DNA of 64,000 nucleotides from JAKAGZ01 sp963772675 (GTDB lineage: Bacteria; Bacteroidota; Ignavibacteria; Ignavibacteriales; Ignavibacteriaceae): NCBI GenBank assembly GCA_963772675.1, contig CAVYYF010000010.1, positions 186,001 to 250,000 on the forward strand, in the 5' to 3' direction. Each line of letters opens with the position of its first letter. Within the stretch, counting starts at the first letter, position 1. Under the pieces are notes generated by a model that saw only the letters and a list, made by a program, of their open reading frames with translations, was not told the origin of the DNA and made no database searches. Below, one piece after another: positions 34,232 through 41,923 of this stretch. Position numbers and translations under genes: made by a program.

Positions 34232-34305
34232 GCGGGAGTAACTCAGTTGGCTAGAGTCACAGCCTTCCAAGCTGTTGGTCGCGGGTTCGAGTCCCGTCTC
34301 CCGCT
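34232..34305 (+). tRNA. tRNA-Gly (TCC)
   Basis: The 74-base cloverleaf is perfect: acceptor GCGGGAG/CTCCCGC, D stem ACTC/GAGT, anticodon stem ACAGC/GCTGT with loop CTTCCAA, T arm GCGGG-TTCGAGT-CCCGT, discriminator T. CCA is not encoded. Only four bases separate its 3' end from the start codon of the GIY-YIG gene. Confidence 0.95.
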
Positions 34306-34309
34306 CGAT

Positions 34310-34615
34310 ATGAGTTTTAAGGTTTATATCTTGAAGAGTCAGAATAGCGAAAAGTATTATATCGGCTCTACACAAGATCTGGAAAAAAGGATAGAATTCC
34401 ATAACAGCAAAAGAGCACGATGGACTAAAAGATATCAACCTTGGGTTCTTAAATATTTTGAAGAATTTGATACAAGAAGTGAGGCAGTAAGACGCGAGAG
34501 ATTTCTGAAATCGCTAAAAAATACGAAAGGATTCTTGAACTCAGTTGGTAAGAGTCATCCCGCGAAGCGGGATTGGTCGCGGGTTCGAGTCCCGTCTCCC
34601 GCTCAGAAAAAATAA
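34310..34615 (+). CDS. GIY-YIG domain protein set between tRNA-Gly and its partial copy
   Basis: The 101-residue protein carries a GIY-YIG nuclease domain of the UPF0213/YhbQ kind: VYILKSQNSEKYYIGSTQDL near the N-terminus, then RIEFHNSKRARWTKRYQPW and EAVRRERFLKSLK. I use the ATG at 34310; an earlier in-frame ATG lies inside tRNA-Gly and cannot be the natural start. No ribosome-binding site is visible. RNase Z cleavage at 34305 would leave only four bases before the AUG. The last 25 or so residues (SVGKSHPAKRDW, then RVRVPSPA) are encoded by a second, partial tRNA-Gly sequence. The cellular role of this family is unsettled. Confidence 0.75.
   Translation: MSFKVYILKSQNSEKYYIGSTQDLEKRIEFHNSKRARWTKRYQPWVLKYFEEFDTRSEAVRRERFLKSLKNTKGFLNSVGKSHPAKRDWSRVRVPSPAQKK
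34538..34605 (+). repeat. Partial tRNA-Gly copy (3' two-thirds)
   Basis: From the D arm to the discriminator this copies the intact tRNA-Gly. The last 32 bases before and including the first base after the acceptor (34573-34604) are identical to 34275-34306. AACTCAGTTGG and GAGTCA of the D arm also match. The anticodon arm is different: ATCCC-GCGAAGC-GGGAT. The 5' acceptor strand is GATTCTT, which cannot pair with CTCCCGC, so this is not a functional tRNA. It forms the 3' end of the GIY-YIG reading frame. Confidence 0.8.
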
Positions 34616-34656
34616 TTTGAAATTTTGAAGACCGATTGCTCTAGCAAAAAAAGATT

Positions 34657-34729
34657 GCTGACGTAGCTCAGTTGGTAGAGCACATCCTTGGTAAGGATGA
34701 GGTCACCGGTTCAATCCCGGTCGTCAGCT
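34657..34729 (+). tRNA. tRNA-Thr (GGT)
   Basis: The 73-base cloverleaf has acceptor GCTGACG/CGTCAGC, anticodon stem CATCC/GGATG with loop TTGGTAA, T arm ACCGG-TTCAATC-CCGGT and discriminator T. CCA is not encoded. It precedes rpmG. Confidence 0.95.
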
Positions 34730-34751
34730 CAACATAAATAAAAGAAGTGTT

Positions 34752-34901
34752 ATGAGAGATATTATAACTTTAGAATGTACAGAGTGTAAAAGAAGAAATT
34801 ACACCACTACGAAAAATAAGAGGCTGCATCCCAACAGAGTGGAATTTAAAAAATATTGCCGTTGGGATAAGAAAATCACAATTCATAAAGAGACAAAATA
34901 A
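34752..34901 (+). CDS. rpmG: Ribosomal protein bL33
   Basis: The 49-residue protein starts MRDIITLECTECKRRNY and ends ITIHKETK, the usual bL33 pattern. The first zinc pair is intact (Cys9, Cys12). The second is half lost (Cys36 present, Asp39 in place of the fourth Cys), so zinc binding is doubtful. It sits between tRNA-Thr and tRNA-Trp, where many bacteria have tuf. Confidence 0.93.
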   Translation: MRDIITLECTECKRRNYTTTKNKRLHPNRVEFKKYCRWDKKITIHKETK

Positions 34902-34909
34902 GTTTAGCT

Positions 34910-34983
34910 ACGTCAGTAGCTCAATTGGCTAGAGCAGCGGTCTCCAAAACCGCAGGCTGGGGGTTCGAGTCCCTCCTGACGTG
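34910..34983 (+). tRNA. tRNA-Trp (CCA)
   Basis: The 74-base cloverleaf has acceptor ACGTCAG/CTGACGT, D stem GCTC/GAGC, anticodon stem GCGGT/ACCGC with loop CTCCAAA, T arm GGGGG-TTCGAGT-CCCTC and discriminator G. It lies eight bases after rpmG and 23 before secE. Confidence 0.95.
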
Positions 34984-35006
34984 CTAGCTGTAAAAAAGAG
35001 TTTTAT

Positions 35007-35189
35007 ATGAAAGAAAAAATAATTGCGTTCTTCGATGACATTGTTAAAGAAATGAAAAAGGTCACCTGGCCAACGAAAGATGAATTGAAAGAATCTACAC
35101 AGATAGTTATAGTTTCTTGTTTAATCCTTGCTGCGTTTACATATCTGATTGATATGATAATCACACAAATATTTAAAGGTATTTTTTAG
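35007..35189 (+). CDS. secE: Preprotein translocase subunit SecE
   Basis: The 60-residue protein has the SecE core: an amphipathic helix with MKKVTWPTKDEL, followed by one membrane segment (VIVSCLILAAFTYLIDMII). It clamps SecY in the inner membrane. The single-span form is usual outside the enterobacteria. It is followed by nusG after 11 bases. Confidence 0.95.
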   Translation: MKEKIIAFFDDIVKEMKKVTWPTKDELKESTQIVIVSCLILAAFTYLIDMIITQIFKGIF

Positions 35190-35200
35190 GTTACGATATT

Positions 35201-35737
35201 ATGGATTTTAAATGGTACGTGGTCAGAACTTTTTCAGGACATGAAAGTAAGGTAAAAACTTTACTCGATACAGAAGTGGATGAGAATGAACAACTCAAGA
35301 CTAAAGTAAAAGAAATTCTGGTCCCGATTGAAAAGGTATTTGAAGTTAAAGACGGTAAGAAAAGGAGCAAATCTAAAAACTTTTTCCCCGGATATATATT
35401 AGTTAATGCTGAACTTGATAACCAGGTAAAAGAGTTTATTCTTAATACTCCATCCGTTATGGGTTTCCTTGGTACGAGAACAAATCCAAACGCCCTGCAG
35501 CCGGAAGAGGTTAAGAGAATAATCGGCAGGATTTCACAGGATGAAACCAGCGAGAGAAGCGAAACTATTTTCAGGAATGGTGACCTCGTAAAAATTGTTG
35601 ATGGACCATTCAATAATTTTAACGGAACTATTCAGGAAGTAAACGAAGAAAAAATGAAAATTAAAGTAATGGTTTCAATTTTCGGTAGGAAAACCCCGGT
35701 TGAAATCGATTTTGTACAGGCAGAATTAGAAAAATAA
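35201..35737 (+). CDS. nusG: Transcription termination/antitermination protein NusG
   Basis: NusG binds RNA polymerase and couples it to Rho or the ribosome. The 178-residue product has the NGN domain (WYVVRTFSGHESKVK at the N-terminus, FFPGYILVN) and the C-terminal KOW domain (GDLVKIVDGPFNNFNGTIQEV). Its position next to secE and before rplK is conserved across bacteria. Confidence 0.96.
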   Translation: MDFKWYVVRTFSGHESKVKTLLDTEVDENEQLKTKVKEILVPIEKVFEVKDGKKRSKSKNFFPGYILVNAELDNQVKEFILNTPSVMGFLGTRTNPNALQPEEVKRIIGRISQDETSERSETIFRNGDLVKIVDGPFNNFNGTIQEVNEEKMKIKVMVSIFGRKTPVEIDFVQAELEK

Positions 35738-35755
35738 AATTGATAGGATAATAAT

Positions 35756-36181
35756 ATGGCTAAAAAAATAGCAGGATTTATTAAGCTGCAAATACCGGGC
35801 GGAAAAGCAAATCCGTCACCACCTGTTGGACCGGCTCTTGGTCAGAAAGGTGTTAATATTATGGAATTCTGTAAGCAGTTTAATGCAAAGACAAGTGATA
35901 AAGACGGGTTGATAATTCCTGTAGTTATAACTGTTTATTCAGATAAATCTTTTACGTTTATTACCAAAACACCTCCTGCAGCAGTACTATTGAAAAAAGC
36001 TGCTAAGGTTGAAAAAGGATCCCCGGAACCGCATAGAAATAAAGTTGCTAAAGTTACCCCAGCCCAGGTTAAAGAAATTGCGAATTTGAAAATGCCTGAT
36101 CTGAATGCATTTGACGAAGTGCATGCAATGAGCATGGTTGCGGGTACTGCCAGAAGTATGGGAATAACTGTAGAAGAATAA
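35756..36181 (+). CDS. rplK: Ribosomal protein uL11
   Basis: The 141-residue uL11 has the N-terminal GFIKLQIPGGKANPSPPVGP and the RNA-binding C-terminal domain ending GTARSMGITVEE. It forms part of the GTPase-associated centre. GGATAA precedes the ATG. Confidence 0.97.
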   Translation: MAKKIAGFIKLQIPGGKANPSPPVGPALGQKGVNIMEFCKQFNAKTSDKDGLIIPVVITVYSDKSFTFITKTPPAAVLLKKAAKVEKGSPEPHRNKVAKVTPAQVKEIANLKMPDLNAFDEVHAMSMVAGTARSMGITVEE

Positions 36182-36214
36182 GTTACTAAAACTTTGAAAT
36201 TAAATGGTGAATCG

Positions 36215-36910
36215 ATGCAAAAGACAAAAAGAAATAAAACTATAGTAGAAAATGTTGATAAAAGTAAAGACTATTCTGTTATAGATGCAATTAATATTCT
36301 GAAGGAAAATTCTAAACTTAAATTTACAGAGTCACTCGACTGCGCTATAAGGCTAGGAGTTGATCCAAAACACGCTGATCAAATGGTAAGAGGAACAGTT
36401 GCTCTTCCGCACGGCACTGGAAAAAAAGTAAGAGTTTTGGTAGTCACAAAAGCGGAAGATAAAGTAAAAGATGCTCTTGACGCAGGTGCTGATTATGCGG
36501 GGTTTGATGAATACCTTGAAAAAATTAAAAGCGGTTGGACGGATGTTGATGTAATTATTGCAGCTCCTGATACAATGGCCGACCTTGGAAAACTTGGAAA
36601 AATTTTAGGCCCCAAAGGGTTAATGCCGAATCCTAAGAGCGGAACTGTTACACCAGACGTTGCAAAAGCTGTTAAAGAAGTAAAAGCCGGTAAAATAGAA
36701 TTCCGTGTTGAAAAAGCAGGAATCGTTCATACTTCCTTGGGTAAATTAGATTTTGAAGCTGAAAAGCTAGCAGACAATGTTCAGGCATTCCTTAATACTA
36801 TTATTAAACTTAAACCGTCTTCTGCAAAAGGGCAGTATGTAAAGAGCCTTTATCTTTCGAGCACAATGGGCCCCGGTTTGAGAATTAGTAAGGATGTTAT
36901 TGCACAATAA
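36215..36910 (+). CDS. rplA: Ribosomal protein uL1
   Basis: uL1 forms the L1 stalk. I chose ATG 36215 (MQKTKRNKTIVE), preceded by GGTGA; a TTG at 36194 would add seven residues. The 231-residue length is standard. GKKVRVLVVTKA and PKGLMPNPKSGTVTPDV are family motifs. In many bacteria uL1 represses this operon by binding its mRNA. Confidence 0.95.
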   Translation: MQKTKRNKTIVENVDKSKDYSVIDAINILKENSKLKFTESLDCAIRLGVDPKHADQMVRGTVALPHGTGKKVRVLVVTKAEDKVKDALDAGADYAGFDEYLEKIKSGWTDVDVIIAAPDTMADLGKLGKILGPKGLMPNPKSGTVTPDVAKAVKEVKAGKIEFRVEKAGIVHTSLGKLDFEAEKLADNVQAFLNTIIKLKPSSAKGQYVKSLYLSSTMGPGLRISKDVIAQ

Positions 36911-36979
36911 GAATTTACGCACTCAAAAAAATGCTTCTAATCCGACGGGATTAAATAAATAATCTGGTATGGGAGAAAT

Positions 36980-37501
36980 ATGAATAAGAATGAAAAAGCT
37001 GAAGCTGTTGCGGAAGTAAAGGAGATGATCGAAAGCTCCTCTGCTGTTTATCTTACAGATTTCAGCGGGATATCGGTTGCTGATATTACTGGTATCAGGA
37101 ACGAATTCCGCAAAGAAGGTGTAAAATACAAAGTAATTAAAAACACTTTGTTTAATCGCGCAGTTTCGGAATCAGGTAAATACTCAAAATTGAGTGATCA
37201 CCTAGTTGGAATGACCGGATATGCCTTTGCTGATGAAAATCCTGTGGCTCCGGCAAAAATTATCAAAAAATATTTTGATGATAAAAAGAAATTGGCTTTA
37301 AAAGCCTGCTATATTGAAGATCAATTTTTTGACGGAGCCAAATTAAATGATCTGGCTTCGCTTCCATCGAAGAAGGAGATCATAGCAGGAATATTAGGAG
37401 CAATTAATTCACCTGCTTCAGGAATTGTCGGAGCGATAAACGCTGTGATGAGAGACCTTGTAAGTGTGGTTGATCAAATTGCCAAAAAGCAGGCCGCATA
37501 A
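36980..37501 (+). CDS. rplJ: Ribosomal protein uL10
   Basis: The 173-residue uL10 anchors bL12 dimers on the ribosome. It has the N-terminal rRNA-binding domain with YLTDFSGISVADITGIRNEF, and a C-terminal helix that binds bL12. GGGAG precedes the ATG by about six bases. The 69-base leader holds a small AATCC/GGATT stem. Confidence 0.96.
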   Translation: MNKNEKAEAVAEVKEMIESSSAVYLTDFSGISVADITGIRNEFRKEGVKYKVIKNTLFNRAVSESGKYSKLSDHLVGMTGYAFADENPVAPAKIIKKYFDDKKKLALKACYIEDQFFDGAKLNDLASLPSKKEIIAGILGAINSPASGIVGAINAVMRDLVSVVDQIAKKQAA

Positions 37502-37546
37502 TTTCGTAAAGAATTTTTGAAATAAAATTATCAGGAGTAATAAAAA

Positions 37547-37927
37547 ATGTCAGAGAAAGTAACAGAAATTGTAGAAAAGATAAAAACTTTATCATTAGTT
37601 GAAGCATCTGAATTAAAAACAGCCTTAGAAGATGAATTTGGTGTAACAGCGGCAGCTCCGGTTATAATGGCCGGTGGTGCAGCAGCAGGTGGCGCAGCGG
37701 CCCCGGCAGAGGAGCAGACTGAATTCGATGTTATTCTTACAGCAACAGGTGACAAAAAGATTAATGTCATTAAAGTTGTAAGAGCTCATACTGGCTTAGG
37801 CCTCAAGGAAGCTAAAGATCTTGTAGACGGTGCTCCTAAAACTGTTAAAGAAGCCGTTTCTAAAGATGAAGCTCAGAAACTCAAAAAAGAGTTTGAAGAC
37901 GCAGGCGCAACAGTCGAAGTAAAGTAA
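37547..37927 (+). CDS. rplL: Ribosomal protein bL12
   Basis: The 126-residue bL7/L12 has the N-terminal dimerisation domain, an Ala/Gly hinge (AGGAAAGGAAAP) and the C-terminal factor-binding domain (EFDVILTATGDKKINVIKVVR, GLGLKEAKDLVDGAP). AGGAG precedes the start. It is followed by a structured 198-base gap before rpoB. Confidence 0.97.
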   Translation: MSEKVTEIVEKIKTLSLVEASELKTALEDEFGVTAAAPVIMAGGAAAGGAAAPAEEQTEFDVILTATGDKKINVIKVVRAHTGLGLKEAKDLVDGAPKTVKEAVSKDEAQKLKKEFEDAGATVEVK

Positions 37928-37958
37928 TTTCATCTTAATATTATATATCTTTTTTGGA

Positions 37959-38035
37959 AAGCGATAAGCCGAAGGATTATTAATGCTGCCCAATCGGTGA
38001 CAATGTCGCATGGGTAAGCAGGCTTATCCCTTTTT
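37959..38035 (+). promoter_or_regulatory. Structured rplL-rpoB leader, possible attenuator
   Basis: GATAAGCC (37963-37970) pairs with GGCTTATC (38021-38028), and the stem extends by AAAG against CTTT beyond one mismatch. Inside it TGCT and CCCA (37984-37992) can pair with TGGG and AGCA (38011-38020), and GAC/GTC makes a small tip. Five T follow (38031-38035). This looks like a terminator or attenuator that sets the ratio of bL12 to RNA polymerase. Confidence 0.55.
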
Positions 38036-38125
38036 AATGTTCTTATAGTACATAAAGTAGATTTCGTTGAATACGATCAGACTTTTGGATAGATCAAGAA
38101 ATTTAATTGAATTGGAGGTTTACAA

Positions 38126-41100
38126 TTGGAAAACAAAAGAATTTCCTTCGGTGTTATACCCTCAGTTATTGATGTTCCCGATTTACTTAGCATTCAGACA
38201 GCATCTTTTGAAGAATTTATACAGATGCAAATTCCTGCGGCTAAGAGAGAGAACAAAGGACTCCAGCAGGTATTTACAACTAATTTCCCGATATTCGATA
38301 ATAAGGAAAATTACAGGTTAGACTTTTTAGAATATTTTATTGAAAAACCAAGATTTTCTGTGTCAGAATGTCTGGAACGCGGACTAACTTTTGCAGCCCC
38401 GCTAAAAGGAAAACTTCGTCTATCAACCAAGGATCCTGAAACTGAGGAATTTGTTAACAGTGTTGAACAGGAAGTTTATCTTGGCAATCTTCCCTTTATG
38501 ACAGAGAAAGGTACGTTTGTTATCAACGGTGCAGAAAGAGTTGTAGTTTCACAGCTTCATCGTTCACCCGGAGTGGCCTTCTCACAAACTGTACATCCAA
38601 ACGGAACCCCGATTTATTCTGCAAGAATAATTCCTTTAAGAGGATCCTGGGTGGAATTTGCTACAGATATAAATTATGTAATGTACGTATATATAGATAG
38701 AAGGAAGAAGTTTCCGGCAAGTACTCTACTTCGCGCATTGGGTTTTGCTACAGATGAGGAGATTCTAAATCTTTTTGATCTTGTGGAAGAAGTTACAATC
38801 AAAAAAGTTGATATAGAAAACTACATTGGTAGAACTATTGCAAGCGATGTTTTTGATATGTCAACCGGCGAAATATTTTTAACTAAAGACAGTATACTAA
38901 CTGAGGAAGATGTAGAAAGACTAGATGAAGCTGAAGTTGATAAATTAAAGTTTATTAGTTCAGAAACTTCCCCGGATATGGACCTTATTGTAAACACCCT
39001 AAGAAAAGATACTTCACATTCTAGAGAAGAAGCTTTGTTTGCAATTTATCGTCAGCTTCGTTCAGGTGAAGCACCTGATGTTGATATAGCACAGGGACTT
39101 ATCGATAAATTATTCTTTAATGATAAGAGATATGATCTTGGTGATGTAGGGCGTCACAGAATGAATGATAAGTTGAAGCTTAGTATTGATGAATCAGTTA
39201 CTATACTTACAGTGGAAGATATTATCGAAATAATGAAACATATAATTATGCTTCGTAATGGAGCTGTAAACGTCGATGATATTGATCATTTAGGAAACAG
39301 AAGAATTAAAACAGTTGGAGAACAGTTAGGACAACAGTTTAATATTGGTATGGCGCGAATGGCTAGGACTATAAAAGAAAGAATGAATATGCGTGATACT
39401 GAAAACTTCACTCCACAGGATCTTGTAAATGCCAGAACAATCAGCAGCGTGATAAATGCATTCTTTGGTACAAACCAATTGTCACAGTTTATGGATCAGA
39501 CTAATCCATTAGCTGAAATGACACACAAAAGAAGAATGTCAGCTTTAGGACCGGGCGGTCTGACAAGAGAAAGGGCTGGCTTTGAAGTTCGTGACGTTCA
39601 CTATACACACTATGGTCGTTTATGCCCGATAGAAACACCCGAAGGTCCGAACATCGGTCTTATTTCTTCTTTAACTATATATGCAAGAGTTAATAGATAT
39701 GGATTTCTTGAAACACCGTACAGAAAAGTTGTTAAAGGTAAGGTAACTACTGAAGTTGAATATTTAACTGCCGAGCAGGAAGATAAATTTACTATCGCCC
39801 AGGCGAACGCTCCGTTAGAAAGTAATGGAAAATTTTCCAATGATAGAATTAAGTCGAGAAATAAAGGTGAATTCCCGATAGCAATGCCTGAAAACATACA
39901 ATATATGGATGTTGCACCAGCACAAATAGTAAGTGCTGCTGCTGCAATGATTCCTTTCCTTGAGCACGATGATGCTAACAGAGCTTTGATGGGTTCGAAC
40001 ATGCAGCGTCAGGCAGTACCTCTGTTGAGGCCTGAAGCTCCAATAGTGGGAACAGGAATGGAGAAAAAACTTGCAACCGATTCAAGGGCTATTATTGGCG
40101 CAGAAGGTGACGGCGTCGTAGATTATGTAGATGCAAACCAGATTATTGTTAAATATGATATTAATCCTAACAGCGTTGAAGCGTTGACAAGCTTTAACGA
40201 TACTAAAACTGTAGTGTATAATCTTATAAAATTCAGTGGCACAAATCAGGAAACCTGTGTTAACCAGAGGCCAATTGTAAAAGAAGGGCAAAGAGTAACT
40301 GCAGGAGATGTTCTTGCCGATGGATGTGCAACTGATAATGGTGAACTTGCCCTCGGAAGAAATGTTCTTGTAGCGTTTATGCCCTGGAGAGGATACAATT
40401 TTGAAGATGCTATTATCATTGGTGAAAAAGTTGTGAGCGAAGATGTTTATACTTCAATTCACATTGAGGAGTTTGAATTACAGGTTAGGGAAACAAAGCG
40501 AGGCGAAGAAGAATTAACCCGCGAGATTCCTAACGTAAGTGAAGAAGCTGTAAAAAATCTTGATGAGGATGGAATTGTTCGGGAAGGCGCAGAAGTTAAA
40601 GAAGGAGATATTTTAATCGGAAAAATTACACCAAAAGGTGAAACCGATCCGACTCCAGAGGAAAAACTATTAAGGGCAATATTCGGGGATAAAGCGGGTG
40701 ATGTTAAAGATGCATCTTTAAAGGCACCTCCTGGACTGAAGGGAACCGTAATTAAAACAAGACTCTTCAGCCGAAAGAGAAGAGACAATGAATCAAAGAA
40801 ACAAGAGAAAAAACTTCTTGATAATCTTGAACACGATCACAAACAAAAATTGACCAATCACTATCAAAAGCTGGTTGAAAAATTAACCAAAATTACAGAG
40901 GGTGAATCAACAACCGGAATTCGTGATCTTGATGGAAGTGTAGTTGTAAGAAGTGGTACTGTTATTAAAAATACTACTTTCTCCGGAATGGAAGATATTA
41001 CTAAACTTGATTATACTCTTGAATGGTTCGAGGCAAAGCGAAATAATAATCATTTAAAATCTCTTTACACGAATTATTTTGATATGCTTGCCGAAATTGA

Positions 41101-41884
41101 AGAAGATTATAAGAGAGAAAAAATAAAAATTAACAGTGGAGACGAACTTCCTCCGGGAATAGTTCAACTAGCAAAAGTTTATGTTGCCAAGAAACGTAAA
41201 CTTTCAGTTGGAGATAAAATGGCGGGAAGACATGGGAACAAAGGAGTTGTTGCTAAAATCGTTCCGCAGGAAGATATGCCTTTCTTGCCGGATGGAACTC
41301 CTGTTGATATTATTCTCAATCCTCTTGGTGTGCCTTCCCGAATGAATCTCGGGCAGTTATATGAAACTGCTCTTGGATGGGCTGGCAAATTACTTGGCGC
41401 TAAATTCGCAACACCAATTTTTGATGGTGCAAAAGTTGAAAATGTTGATGAATGGCTTGAAAAAGCTGGTCTGGAAAAGGGAAGCAAAACTACATTGATT
41501 GATGGAAGAAGCGGAGAGAAATTTCATCAAAAAGTTACTTGTGGGTACATCTATATGCTTAAACTGAGTCACCTTGTTGATGATAAAATTCACGCAAGGT
41601 CGATTGGGCCATACTCACTTATTACTCAACAGCCGTTAGGTGGAAAAGCCCAATTCGGTGGTCAAAGATTCGGAGAAATGGAAGTTTGGGCACTTGAAGG
41701 TTACGGTGCGGCAAATATTTTGCAAGAAATTCTTACTGTGAAAAGTGATGATGTTGCCGGTAGAGCTAAAGTATACGAAGCAATAGTTAAAGGTGATAAC
41801 TTACAGGAACCAAATATTCCTGAATCGTTCAACGTATTAATTAAAGAACTCCAGGGTCTGGGTCTGGATATAAAAATTAATTAA
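38126..41884 (+). CDS. rpoB: RNA polymerase subunit beta
   Basis: The 1252-residue beta subunit starts at a TTG with GGAGG seven bases upstream. The rifampicin-binding region is normal (FFGTNQLSQFMDQTNPLAEMTHKRR, split here only by numbering). Other motifs are GYNFEDAIII, the KGETDPTPEEKLLRAIFG region, and KMAGRHGNKGVV. A charged helical insertion (about residues 890-1000) lies before the last of these, as in Bacteroidetes-type beta subunits. It is cotranscribed with rpoC. Confidence 0.97.
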   Translation: MENKRISFGVIPSVIDVPDLLSIQTASFEEFIQMQIPAAKRENKGLQQVFTTNFPIFDNKENYRLDFLEYFIEKPRFSVSECLERGLTFAAPLKGKLRLSTKDPETEEFVNSVEQEVYLGNLPFMTEKGTFVINGAERVVVSQLHRSPGVAFSQTVHPNGTPIYSARIIPLRGSWVEFATDINYVMYVYIDRRKKFPASTLLRALGFATDEEILNLFDLVEEVTIKKVDIENYIGRTIASDVFDMSTGEIFLTKDSILTEEDVERLDEAEVDKLKFISSETSPDMDLIVNTLRKDTSHSREEALFAIYRQLRSGEAPDVDIAQGLIDKLFFNDKRYDLGDVGRHRMNDKLKLSIDESVTILTVEDIIEIMKHIIMLRNGAVNVDDIDHLGNRRIKTVGEQLGQQFNIGMARMARTIKERMNMRDTENFTPQDLVNARTISSVINAFFGTNQLSQFMDQTNPLAEMTHKRRMSALGPGGLTRERAGFEVRDVHYTHYGRLCPIETPEGPNIGLISSLTIYARVNRYGFLETPYRKVVKGKVTTEVEYLTAEQEDKFTIAQANAPLESNGKFSNDRIKSRNKGEFPIAMPENIQYMDVAPAQIVSAAAAMIPFLEHDDANRALMGSNMQRQAVPLLRPEAPIVGTGMEKKLATDSRAIIGAEGDGVVDYVDANQIIVKYDINPNSVEALTSFNDTKTVVYNLIKFSGTNQETCVNQRPIVKEGQRVTAGDVLADGCATDNGELALGRNVLVAFMPWRGYNFEDAIIIGEKVVSEDVYTSIHIEEFELQVRETKRGEEELTREIPNVSEEAVKNLDEDGIVREGAEVKEGDILIGKITPKGETDPTPEEKLLRAIFGDKAGDVKDASLKAPPGLKGTVIKTRLFSRKRRDNESKKQEKKLLDNLEHDHKQKLTNHYQKLVEKLTKITEGESTTGIRDLDGSVVVRSGTVIKNTTFSGMEDITKLDYTLEWFEAKRNNNHLKSLYTNYFDMLAEIEEDYKREKIKINSGDELPPGIVQLAKVYVAKKRKLSVGDKMAGRHGNKGVVAKIVPQEDMPFLPDGTPVDIILNPLGVPSRMNLGQLYETALGWAGKLLGAKFATPIFDGAKVENVDEWLEKAGLEKGSKTTLIDGRSGEKFHQKVTCGYIYMLKLSHLVDDKIHARSIGPYSLITQQPLGGKAQFGGQRFGEMEVWALEGYGAANILQEILTVKSDDVAGRAKVYEAIVKGDNLQEPNIPESFNVLIKELQGLGLDIKIN

Positions 41885-41923
41885 CGCTTGAACATTTCAC
41901 TTAGAAATTAGGAGATAAAAATT

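Noticed and set aside
34247..34309. Earlier start of the GIY-YIG gene inside tRNA-Gly
   Set aside because: The extra residues are just a translation of the tRNA; the domain begins at the ATG at 34310.
36911..36979. AATCC-GACG-GGATT hairpin before rplJ as an uL10 leader
   Set aside because: Only a five-base stem without the known kink-turn features; not enough to call a regulatory element.
39610..41593. Long reverse-strand open frames across rpoB
   Set aside because: They lie opposite a fully conserved gene and show no protein-like motifs; they follow from codon bias of rpoB.
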